From Saccharomyces uvarum (lineage: Eukaryota > Ascomycota > Saccharomycetes > Saccharomycetales > Saccharomycetaceae), in NCBI GenBank assembly GCA_947243795.1, contig OX365934.1, positions 620,001-684,000 on the forward strand: a DNA stretch of 64,000 bases, read 5' to 3'. Within the stretch, counting starts at the first letter, position 1; the number at the start of each line of letters is the position of its first letter. Positions 28,149 to 36,388 of the stretch are shown one piece after another. The notes beneath the pieces are model-generated. The model was not told the origin of the DNA. It made no database searches and saw nothing but the letters and a program-made list of their open reading frames with translations. The translations under genes were made by a program, and so were the position numbers.

Positions 28149-29675
28149 ATGGCAAGTGCGAAGGTTTTGGTAACTCATATAAAGGAAAGCGATGCCGATG
28201 AGGCAATCACGAAGGTTAAGAAACTCAATGGAAAATCTGGCCCTTTTGATCTAATAATTATATTCAGCAAGTCATACAGTGAACTGATTAAATTAAACAC
28301 TACTGGTTTGCCTCAATTGCTATTGATCTCGTCGGACGATAATGACAATGATTCAAAGTCAAAGAAAATGAGTGAAGATGTAACATTACTGCATAATTTT
28401 GGTACCTATAAATTGGCAAACAATATCACTATTTCTTACCTTACCTATTCCAGTGACGTGCTGCAAGAACAAAAGAAAACTATTCTGGATAAATTCAGTA
28501 AACTTGATAATCAAGTAGATATCCTCATCACAGAAGAATGGGGTCTCCCGATTTCCGAGAGGAGTGGAAAGCTATCTGGAAATGAGGTGATCGATGAGTT
28601 AGCAAATAAGTTGCAAGCTAGATATCATTTTGCGTTTTCTGATGAAAAAAACTTTTTCGAATTGGAACCTTTCAGCTGGGAAGGTGGTCGTTTATCGAGG
28701 TTTCTCAATGTTCCAAAATATGGATCTGGAAAGAGATGGGCGTATGCATTCAACATCTCAGTAGGTGACAATGAAGACGAAGAAGAAACCGAGCCTCCCA
28801 ACCTTATAACTAATCCCTACGAGAGTGTTAATTCAGACCGCAAGAAAAGACCGTTGGAAATAGAAACAGGAGATATGGTTGATCAAGACCGTAAGATTTC
28901 TGCGACTGGAGAAAAGAGCGAGATTAAGAAAATGAGAACTATTCTACCAACCAATTGCCATTTCTGCTTTTCAAACCCGAATCTTGAAGACCATATGATA
29001 ATTTCAATTGGTAAGCTAGTTTACTTAACCACAGCCAAGGGGCCTTTGAGTGTACCCAAGGGTGATATGGATATGTCAGGCCATTGCCTCATCATCCCTA
29101 TCGAACATATCCCAAAATTGAACCCAGGTGGGAAGACAGAGCTGGCACAGAGCCTGTTGGCTTACGAATCCAGTCTTATGAAAATGAATTATGTAAAATT
29201 TGATATGTGTACTGCTGTTTTCGAGATACAATCTGAACGTTCTGTTCATTTCCATAAGCAAGTTGTTCCCATTCCGAAGTACCTGATTTTGAAGTTCCGT
29301 GCTGCCTTAGATAGACAGGTTCATTTTAATAACGAAAAGTTCACTAGAAATGCCAAACTCGAGTTCCGATGTTACGACTCTCTCTCTTCAAAAGAGTATC
29401 TGAATGTAGTTAACGATCAAGCCAACAATTACTTACAGTTCACTGTCTACGAAACTCCCGAATCAAATCCAAAAATATTTCTGGCCAGTTTCAACGCCAG
29501 TGAGACAATCGACTTGCAGTTCGGAAGACGCGTATTAGCCTTCTTACTAAACTTACCGCGTAGAGTTAAGTGGAATTCTCCAACTTGTCTACAAACCAAG
29601 CAACAAGAGTCCACAGAAGCAGAAAAGTTCCAAAAGGCATACAAGGATTACGATATTTCTCTTACAGAAAGCTAA
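28149..29675 (+). CDS. DRN1: Drn1, CwfJ-like lariat-debranching-associated protein
   Basis: 508 residues, about the S. cerevisiae length (507). The N-terminal half resembles the metallophosphoesterase-like fold of debranching enzyme but, as in the family, lacks an evident complete metal site. The C-terminal half has the two CwfJ domains, including the cysteine/histidine-rich TNCHFCFSNPNLEDHMI and a HIT-like block (GHCLIIPIEHIPKL). In S. cerevisiae Drn1 associates with the Prp19 complex and the debranching enzyme Dbr1 and stimulates turnover of intron lariats. It is encoded 45 bases after a TATATA-type segment. The frame is complete. Confidence 0.95.
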   Translation: MASAKVLVTHIKESDADEAITKVKKLNGKSGPFDLIIIFSKSYSELIKLNTTGLPQLLLISSDDNDNDSKSKKMSEDVTLLHNFGTYKLANNITISYLTYSSDVLQEQKKTILDKFSKLDNQVDILITEEWGLPISERSGKLSGNEVIDELANKLQARYHFAFSDEKNFFELEPFSWEGGRLSRFLNVPKYGSGKRWAYAFNISVGDNEDEEETEPPNLITNPYESVNSDRKKRPLEIETGDMVDQDRKISATGEKSEIKKMRTILPTNCHFCFSNPNLEDHMIISIGKLVYLTTAKGPLSVPKGDMDMSGHCLIIPIEHIPKLNPGGKTELAQSLLAYESSLMKMNYVKFDMCTAVFEIQSERSVHFHKQVVPIPKYLILKFRAALDRQVHFNNEKFTRNAKLEFRCYDSLSSKEYLNVVNDQANNYLQFTVYETPESNPKIFLASFNASETIDLQFGRRVLAFLLNLPRRVKWNSPTCLQTKQQESTEAEKFQKAYKDYDISLTES

Positions 29676-29931
29676 GCCACAGACGTATGTGTCCATAGAT
29701 AAATATATATGTACCTATGCAGATACAGAGTAACATAGCTTTAAAACTTTTTACTGATCTTTTGACTGCAGGAGCAAGAAGAAGGAGACCGGGTAAAGCT
29801 CTTCGAGAAGGCGCACTGAAAAATTTTTTTCTAGAAGAGTCACCCATACAGCCTACTGCTGTTCTCTGTGTGTGCTATCACTGAATGTCATCGTTCGGTG
29901 TACGTCCTTCGCATGAAATTACTTAGATGGT

Positions 29932-32900
29932 ATGAATAAGTGGCTAAACGTATTACCTACACCATTTACTTCTCGGTTTTTGTCCCCTCATTATAGGCGA
30001 TCTTTACCACTTTGTCAGAACTTTCTTTCAAAGAAACCGTTAACTCATAATCAAGTCAGATTCTTCAAAATGAGCGATCTTGATATTTTGCCTCCAGTCG
30101 ACCCAAAAACTGGTGAGGTTATCATCAACCCACTAAAAGAAGATGGCTCTCCAAAGTCTCCCAAGGAAGTTGAAAAGGAGAAGAAGAAAGCCGAAAAACT
30201 ACTAAAGTTTGCTGCCAAGCAGGCTAAAAAGCAAGCTGCCACTACTACTGGTGCTTCTCAAAAGATGCCTAAGAAGAAGAAGGAAGTCGAGCCAATTCCA
30301 GAATTTGTCGATAAGACTGTACCAGGTGAGAAGAAGGTTTTAGTTTCTTTGGATGATCCAGCTTTGAAAGCTTATAACCCAGCCAATGTTGAAAGTTCTT
30401 GGTACGACTGGTGGGTAAAAACTGGCGTTTTTGAACCTGAGTTTACCGCGGATGGTAAGGTCAAACCAGAAGGTGTATTCTGTATTCCCGCCCCTCCACC
30501 AAATGTTACCGGTGCTTTACATATCGGACACGCTTTGACTATTGCCATTCAAGATTCTTTGATCAGATACAACAGGATGAAAGGTAAGACTGTTATGTTC
30601 TTGCCAGGTTTCGACCACGCTGGTATTGCCACTCAATCGGTTGTTGAAAAGCAAATGTGGGCCAAGGAAAAGAAGACTAGACATGATTATGGTAGAGAAG
30701 CCTTTGTCGGAAAGGTCTGGGAATGGAAAGAGGAATACCACAACAGAATTAAGAACCAAATTCAAAAATTGGGTGCCTCTTATGACTGGAGCCGTGAAGC
30801 TTTCACTTTGAGTCCTGAATTGACTAAATCCGTTGAAGAGGCTTTTGTTAGATTACACGACGAAGGTGTTATTTATCGTGCTTCCAGATTAGTTAATTGG
30901 TCCGTTAAATTAAATACTGCCATCTCTAACTTAGAAGTTGAAAACAAGGATGTTAAATGTAGAACTTTACTATCTGTCCCAGGCTACGATGAAAAGGTCG
31001 AATTTGGTGTTCTAACTTCATTTGCTTACCCAGTTGTTGATTCTGATGAAAAATTAATCATTGCTACTACTAGACCTGAAACTTTATTCGGTGATACTGC
31101 CATTGCAGTTCATCCCGATGATGATCGTTACAAGCACTTACACGGTAAATTTATTCAACATCCATTCTTGCCAAGAAAATTACCAATTGTCACCGATAAA
31201 GAAGCCGTTGATATGGAATTCGGTACTGGTGCCGTTAAGATTACACCAGCTCATGACCAAAACGATTACAATACCGGTAAACGTCATAACCTAGAATTCA
31301 TCAATATCTTCACAGACGATGGTTTATTAAATGAAGAGTGTGGTCCAGAATGGGAAGGCATGAAGAGATTCGATGCAAGAAAGGCGGTTATTGAACAACT
31401 AAAGGAAAAGGACTTATATGTTGGCCAAGAAGATAACGAAATGACCATCCCAACTTGTTCCAGATCAGGTGATATCATCGAACCTTTATTAAAGCCTCAA
31501 TGGTGGGTTTCCCAAGGTGAAATGGCCAAGGAAGCTATCAAGGTTGTGAAAGATGGCCAAATCACTATCACTCCTAAATCTTCTGAAGCGGAATACTTCC
31601 ATTGGTTAGGTAACATCCAAGATTGGTGTATTTCCAGACAACTATGGTGGGGTCACCGTTGTCCAGTTTACTTCATCAACATTGAAGGTGAGGAACACGA
31701 AAAAATTGACGGTGATTATTGGGTCGCCGGTAAGACCTTGGAGGAGGCTGAGAAAAAAGCTACTGCCAAATTCCCTAATGCCAAGTTCACTTTGGAACAA
31801 GATGAAGATGTTTTAGACACCTGGTTCTCATCCGGTTTATGGCCATTCTCCACTTTGGGCTGGCCAGAAAAGACCAAGGACATGGAAACTTTCTACCCAT
31901 TTTCTATGTTAGAAACCGGTTGGGACATCCTGTTCTTCTGGGTTACTAGAATGATCCTGCTGGGCTTGAAATTAACTGGCTCCGTTCCATTCAAGGAAGT
32001 CTTCTGTCACTCTTTAGTTCGTGATGCTCAAGGCCGTAAGATGTCAAAGTCTCTAGGTAACGTTGTCGACCCATTGGATGTTATTACCGGTATTAAGTTG
32101 GATGACTTGCATGCTAAACTATTACAAGGTAACTTAGATCCTAGAGAGGTTGAAAAAGCTAAAATTGGTCAAAAGGAATCCTACCCTAACGGTATTCCTC
32201 AATGTGGTACAGACGCTATGAGATTTGCCCTATGTGCTTATACCACTGGTGGTCGTGATATTAACTTGGATATTTTGCGTGTTGAAGGTTACAGAAAGTT
32301 CTGTAACAAGATTTACCAAGCTACCAAGTTTGCTTTAATGAGATTGGGTGACGACTATCAACCACCTGCTAATGAAGGTTTATCAGGTAGTGAATCCTTG
32401 GTTGAAAAGTGGATCTTGCACAAATTGACTGAAACTTCCAAGATTGTTAATGAAGCCTTAGATAAGCGTGACTTCTTAACTTCCACTAGCACTATTTATG
32501 AATTTTGGTATTTGATTTGTGATGTCTACATCGAAAATTCTAAATACTTGATTCAAGAAGGTTCTGCTGTTGAACAAAAATCAGCAAAAGATACTTTATA
32601 CATCTTATTAGACAATGCTTTGAAGTTAATCCATCCATTCATGCCATTCATTTCTGAGGAAATGTGGCAAAGAATTCCAAAGCGTTCCACCGAAAAAGCT
32701 GTCACAATTGTCAAGGCTGCTTATCCAGTATATGAATCCAAGTACGATGACGTTAAATCTGCCAATGCCTACGACTTGGTCTTAAACATCACCAAGGAAG
32801 CCCGTTCTTTATTATCTGAGTACAATATATTGAAAAACGGTAAGGTTTTTGTTGAATCTAATCTTGAGGAATACTTTGGAACTGCCAATGCCCAAAAAGA

Positions 32901-33246
32901 TTCCATTGTTTCTTTGATTAAGGCCATTGATGAAGTTACCGTTGTCCATGAATCTTCTGAAATTCCAGAAGGATGTGTGTTGAAATCTGTTAATCCAGAA
33001 GTTAATGTACATCTTTTGGTCAAGGGTCACGTTGACATTGATGCTGAAATCACCAAGGTTCAAAAGAAACTAGAAAAGGCTAACAAGTCCAAGAACAATA
33101 TTGAGCAAACTATTGACAGTAAGGGCTATGAGTCTAAGGCTAATGAACAAGCTAAAGAGGCTAACAAGACCAAATTGGATAACACAGTTGCTGAAATCGA
33201 AGGTTTGCAAGCCACTATTACAAACTTGCAGCGTTTGAAATTGTAG
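29932..33246 (+). CDS. VAS1: Valyl-tRNA synthetase, cytosolic and mitochondrial
   Basis: 1104 residues, the S. cerevisiae length. A class I synthetase that charges tRNA-Val. HIGH is seen at residues 197-200 (VTGALHIGHAL) and KMSKS at 703-707 (GRKMSKSLGNVVDP). The editing domain lies between them and a C-terminal tRNA-binding coiled coil runs about 1030-1104. Two in-frame starts are present. The first, at 29932, gives a basic, Ser/Leu-rich mitochondrial presequence (MNKWLNVLPTPFTSRF...). The second, at 30070, gives MSDLDILPPVDPK, the cytosolic form. This dual-start arrangement is known for VAS1. Codon use is strongly biased toward preferred codons, as in highly expressed genes. A TGACTCT half-match to a Gcn4 site lies at 29836-29842 (minus strand). 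Confidence 0.98.
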   Translation: MNKWLNVLPTPFTSRFLSPHYRRSLPLCQNFLSKKPLTHNQVRFFKMSDLDILPPVDPKTGEVIINPLKEDGSPKSPKEVEKEKKKAEKLLKFAAKQAKKQAATTTGASQKMPKKKKEVEPIPEFVDKTVPGEKKVLVSLDDPALKAYNPANVESSWYDWWVKTGVFEPEFTADGKVKPEGVFCIPAPPPNVTGALHIGHALTIAIQDSLIRYNRMKGKTVMFLPGFDHAGIATQSVVEKQMWAKEKKTRHDYGREAFVGKVWEWKEEYHNRIKNQIQKLGASYDWSREAFTLSPELTKSVEEAFVRLHDEGVIYRASRLVNWSVKLNTAISNLEVENKDVKCRTLLSVPGYDEKVEFGVLTSFAYPVVDSDEKLIIATTRPETLFGDTAIAVHPDDDRYKHLHGKFIQHPFLPRKLPIVTDKEAVDMEFGTGAVKITPAHDQNDYNTGKRHNLEFINIFTDDGLLNEECGPEWEGMKRFDARKAVIEQLKEKDLYVGQEDNEMTIPTCSRSGDIIEPLLKPQWWVSQGEMAKEAIKVVKDGQITITPKSSEAEYFHWLGNIQDWCISRQLWWGHRCPVYFINIEGEEHEKIDGDYWVAGKTLEEAEKKATAKFPNAKFTLEQDEDVLDTWFSSGLWPFSTLGWPEKTKDMETFYPFSMLETGWDILFFWVTRMILLGLKLTGSVPFKEVFCHSLVRDAQGRKMSKSLGNVVDPLDVITGIKLDDLHAKLLQGNLDPREVEKAKIGQKESYPNGIPQCGTDAMRFALCAYTTGGRDINLDILRVEGYRKFCNKIYQATKFALMRLGDDYQPPANEGLSGSESLVEKWILHKLTETSKIVNEALDKRDFLTSTSTIYEFWYLICDVYIENSKYLIQEGSAVEQKSAKDTLYILLDNALKLIHPFMPFISEEMWQRIPKRSTEKAVTIVKAAYPVYESKYDDVKSANAYDLVLNITKEARSLLSEYNILKNGKVFVESNLEEYFGTANAQKDSIVSLIKAIDEVTVVHESSEIPEGCVLKSVNPEVNVHLLVKGHVDIDAEITKVQKKLEKANKSKNNIEQTIDSKGYESKANEQAKEANKTKLDNTVAEIEGLQATITNLQRLKL

Positions 33247-33429
33247 ATTGAGAACAAATAACTAATGTAATAATATATATGCTATGTATATGTAAGAACG
33301 AAAAATCTAAAAACTTTAACATATCAGATGACCGTTTTTTCAATTTTGTAATTAAACTTTTGAGGCAATCATGTGCGTACATATATGTTTCGATTATATC
33401 AAGTTATATTTTGGTATATTTCGTAATGA

Positions 33430-34101
33430 CTATGCCGCTAGACGAGGGGATATTTCGTCTTGTATTATTTTTCTGAGATTTTTAACAAGTCCTTGACATT
33501 TTTGCTCACCAAGTTCCAGTATGTTAAACAACTGGTCTTCGTTGAAATCACCATTGCTATCCAACAAAAGGACATTTTTTACCACTTTACCACCGTCAAT
33601 AAACTCTAAGGCTAAAGTATGAACTGATAATGATGTCTTCAATTGCTCAGCGGAGGGATTGTCAATGATTTCATTTGAGTCTTTCATGATAGCAATCGGT
33701 ATACTTGCGCACATGCTATTCATGGCGATTCCCGCATCAACTAAAGCCAGGAATGCAGCATTTATACAACAACTTAGCTCTCTTTGAGAGAATTCTGATT
33801 CGTCTTCGCCGGATTCCAAAATTTGACAAGTTATTTGACAAAGTTGTCTTGGATAGCAATAACGATTGATAATAGGGGTCAGTACCGCACGTAGCTTATC
33901 TTCGAGCAGTTTCTCTCTAGTGGTAGCTACACCCTTCGCGGGACGTATAATTATTTCTAATGCTAGTTGTGTGGGTAGTTCTTGTCTTGCCTTTGGTTCA
34001 ATGGGGCCCGTTACAGAACAAACGACCTTGGTATCTTGTGACACGAATTGAGACGACCCATCTACATGGTCTAGGACACCTACTTCTGCCTGGAACTGCA
34101 T
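33430..34101 (-). CDS. RRP46: Rrp46, RNase PH-like exosome core subunit
   Basis: 223 residues from MQFQAEVGVLDHVDGSSQF, matching the S. cerevisiae length. The frame extends upstream, but only from a TTG. It has the RNase PH fold with conserved SQDTKVVCSVTGPIEPKARQ, a CCINAAFLALVDAGIAMNSM helix region and VLLLDSNGDFNEDQL. Rrp46 is one of six RNase PH-like subunits forming the inactive barrel of the 3'-5' RNA exosome, which works with Rrp44 and Rrp6 in nucleus and cytoplasm on rRNA, snoRNA and mRNA substrates. The phosphorolytic site residues are not conserved in the yeast family. It is divergent from TPC1 with 255 bp between. Confidence 0.96.
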   Translation of the reverse strand: MQFQAEVGVLDHVDGSSQFVSQDTKVVCSVTGPIEPKARQELPTQLALEIIIRPAKGVATTREKLLEDKLRAVLTPIINRYCYPRQLCQITCQILESGEDESEFSQRELSCCINAAFLALVDAGIAMNSMCASIPIAIMKDSNEIIDNPSAEQLKTSLSVHTLALEFIDGGKVVKNVLLLDSNGDFNEDQLFNILELGEQKCQGLVKNLRKIIQDEISPRLAA

Positions 34102-34356
34102 TTTAACGGAATTTGACCTGTTCTTTATATTCAATTGCGCACTACTACTGGATACAACGATATTTCAGGCATCTTAATAAGTTCATCTGAGAAATTTTCC
34201 GTTATTTTTTCAAAAATTCGATGCGCTTACTGTGAGAAGCTAGAAGAAAAAGAAAAAAAAGAAAAGCAAGAGCTGCAACCCTATATATAGATAGAAGGGT
34301 GGCATTTGGTAACCCAAAAAGGTGCCTATGTATCTTAAAGTCAAATATATGCTGGT

Positions 34357-35292
34357 ATGTTCAAGGAGGAGGACTCTTTAAGAAAGGGGCAGAGTGTGGC
34401 CGTATGGAAAACTTTATTCGCAGGTGCCGTATCTGGGCTCCTAGCCCGGACTGTGACGGCCCCCATGGATACCATCAAGATCAGGTTGCAACTGACCCCG
34501 GCAAATGGGATGAAACCCTTCGGCAGCCAGGTTCTGGAGGTGGCCAAGGGCATGATAAAGAACGAAGGTATCCGGGCCTTTTGGAAGGGCAATATACCCG
34601 GTTCATTGTTGTACGTCACCTATGGAGCGGGACAGTTTAGCTCGTACTCGTTTTATAATACATATTTGGAACCGTTCGGGCTGGGGGCCCGGTTGCACAG
34701 CCTTGTTGTCGGGGCCCTGGCCGGGATGACGAGTTCCCTTTTCTCCTACCCATTTGATGTGTTGCGGACCCGGCTAGTCGCCAACAACCAGATGCAGTCT
34801 ATGACCATTACAAGAGAGGTGCGAGACATCTGGAAGCTGGAGGGCCTCCCTGGATTCTTCAAGGGCTCCATCGCGTCGATGGCCACCATCACGGTAACCG
34901 CATCGATAACCTTTGGGGTATACGAAACGATCAGGATATACTGCGACGAAAACGAAAACGCGACCACGAAATGGAAGCTGTCTGCTCTGAACCACAGCGC
35001 CGGTACCATTGGCGGAGTTGTTGCCAAGATCTCCACCTTCCCCCTAGAGACGATACGCAGACGGATGCAGTTCATGAACTCGAAGCACCTGGAGAGGTTC
35101 TCGAAGCATTCCGACGTATACGGCTCCTACAGAGGGTCCGGATTCGCAAGAATCGGCCTGCAGATACTGAGACAAGAGGGGATAACCTCGCTCTACAGAG
35201 GCATCCTAGTAGCCCTGTCGAAGACAATACCCACTACTTACATGAGTTTCTGGGGGTACGAAACGGCCATGCACTACCTACGGCAGTGCTAG
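34357..35292 (+). CDS. TPC1: Tpc1, mitochondrial thiamine pyrophosphate carrier
   Basis: 311 residues (about 314 in S. cerevisiae). It has three tandem mitochondrial-carrier repeats with six transmembrane helices and signatures APMDTIKIRLQ (near residue 36), YPFDVLRTRLV (near 131) and FPLETIRRRMQ (near 230). It imports thiamine pyrophosphate across the inner mitochondrial membrane, supplying pyruvate and 2-oxoglutarate dehydrogenases. The gene is unusually GC-rich for this window; the 60 bases from 34681 contain 41 G or C. It uses codons such as CTG, GGG, CGG and CCC that its neighbours avoid. Two ATGs out of frame lie just upstream (34328 and 34349), and their frame overlaps the start of the gene. 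The TATATATA at about 34282-34289 is the likely TATA box. Confidence 0.97.
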   Translation: MFKEEDSLRKGQSVAVWKTLFAGAVSGLLARTVTAPMDTIKIRLQLTPANGMKPFGSQVLEVAKGMIKNEGIRAFWKGNIPGSLLYVTYGAGQFSSYSFYNTYLEPFGLGARLHSLVVGALAGMTSSLFSYPFDVLRTRLVANNQMQSMTITREVRDIWKLEGLPGFFKGSIASMATITVTASITFGVYETIRIYCDENENATTKWKLSALNHSAGTIGGVVAKISTFPLETIRRRMQFMNSKHLERFSKHSDVYGSYRGSGFARIGLQILRQEGITSLYRGILVALSKTIPTTYMSFWGYETAMHYLRQC

Positions 35293-36388
35293 CCCAAAGC
35301 CCGTGTCACCTATACATATACAGTCACAGTCACATACATATACAGAATCATATATTCATCATCACGAGCAAGTATTAATTGGCAGCCGTCCGATCCGCGC
35401 ACTGTCTTCCTCTAAAAAAAAAGGAAAAACCAAGATATGAAGAAAAGAGGAATCTCGTGACAAATGATCTGCACATATGTTTTTCCGGTTTTTGCCAGTT
35501 GCCTGCTGCCCCACACCGGTTTTTCTTTCTTTTTTTTTTCTTTCCGCGCGTACCTGGCGGGGAGGGGAGGGGAGGGGCAGACAATGAACGAGATCTTCCG
35601 ATGAAACCAGCGCCAGGGACCACCACACCCGCCCGTCGTTTCAACGCAGCAGCAAGGAGCTTTCAGCTCCGGCCAGAAGCAGGAGCAACAACCACGAAAA
35701 GGGAAGAACCGCAGCCATTGCTGCACCCTTGTGCTAGTCACCCACCTGGCACTTCGGGCATTTTATTTCTCCTTTTTATTGGTTTTTGCTATCTGCTTAG
35801 CTTTCCCCCCCTCCGGTGCGCGAGTAGCCAAGACATGAAAAAACGTGGGAGATGCTCAACCTCGCCTGATCCTGTGAAAAACAAAAAAATCGCAAAAAAT
35901 AAGCGGGCAAAATGTCAGAATCAAACTTTTAACCTCCGAACATGATTCACCATCACCATCAGCGCCGATTTTGTTGGATTGCGTGTTTACGATCTATGAT
36001 TTTTCTTGTAAGCTTTTGACTTGCTGTCATCTCTCACTCTTTTTTTTTTTTTTTTTTTTTTTTCATCTTGCAGGGAATACCCTTTCCTTACTCATAAAAT
36101 CACCAGCTAAATCTACAGTTTCTAGTTTCTAGTCTTGTATATTTCTTTTCTTCTAGTTACGCTGCCCTTCCCCTTCACTATAGAAAATAGCTACTCTCTC
36201 CTATCTTGAAATCTAAAAATAACGCTATTATCAAAGGCTTTTTTTATAGAGAATCAGGGCGAGGGTTTGCGAGAATAAAGAAAGATAGCATAACTACAAA
36301 TCAAACCATCTATTATTGCCACCGGATTTTTTTTCCAAAGAGAATCATCTGAGTGCTCTGAAGAAAGGATAGAATAGAGCATATACAA
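35293..36388. other. GC-rich TPC1-ASK10 intergenic region
   Basis: About 1.1 kb. The first half (to about 35830) is GC-rich and continues the GC-rich stretch of TPC1. It contains a 19-base four-run G block (35559-35577). The second half is AT-rich, with an uninterrupted run of 24 T at 36040-36063, a typical nucleosome-excluding promoter tract before ASK10. A 188-codon open frame at 35379-35945 begins at a TTG, is low in complexity and is not taken as a gene. Confidence 0.6.
35559..35577 (+). promoter_or_regulatory. G-quadruplex motif containing three tandem STRE cores
   Basis: Four GGGG runs separated by single A residues, a strong G-quadruplex pattern on the plus strand. The same bases contain AGGGG three times (35563-35567, 35568-35572, 35573-35577), the Msn2/4 stress element. 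It lies about 810 bp before the ASK10 ATG and 270 bp after the TPC1 stop. Confidence 0.65.

Noticed and set aside
35379-35945. 188-codon plus-strand open frame between TPC1 and ASK10
   Set aside because: It begins at a TTG, is low in complexity (poly-Phe, Lys, Pro), and its length follows from the GC-rich composition. The G-quadruplex block and poly-T-like runs lie inside it.
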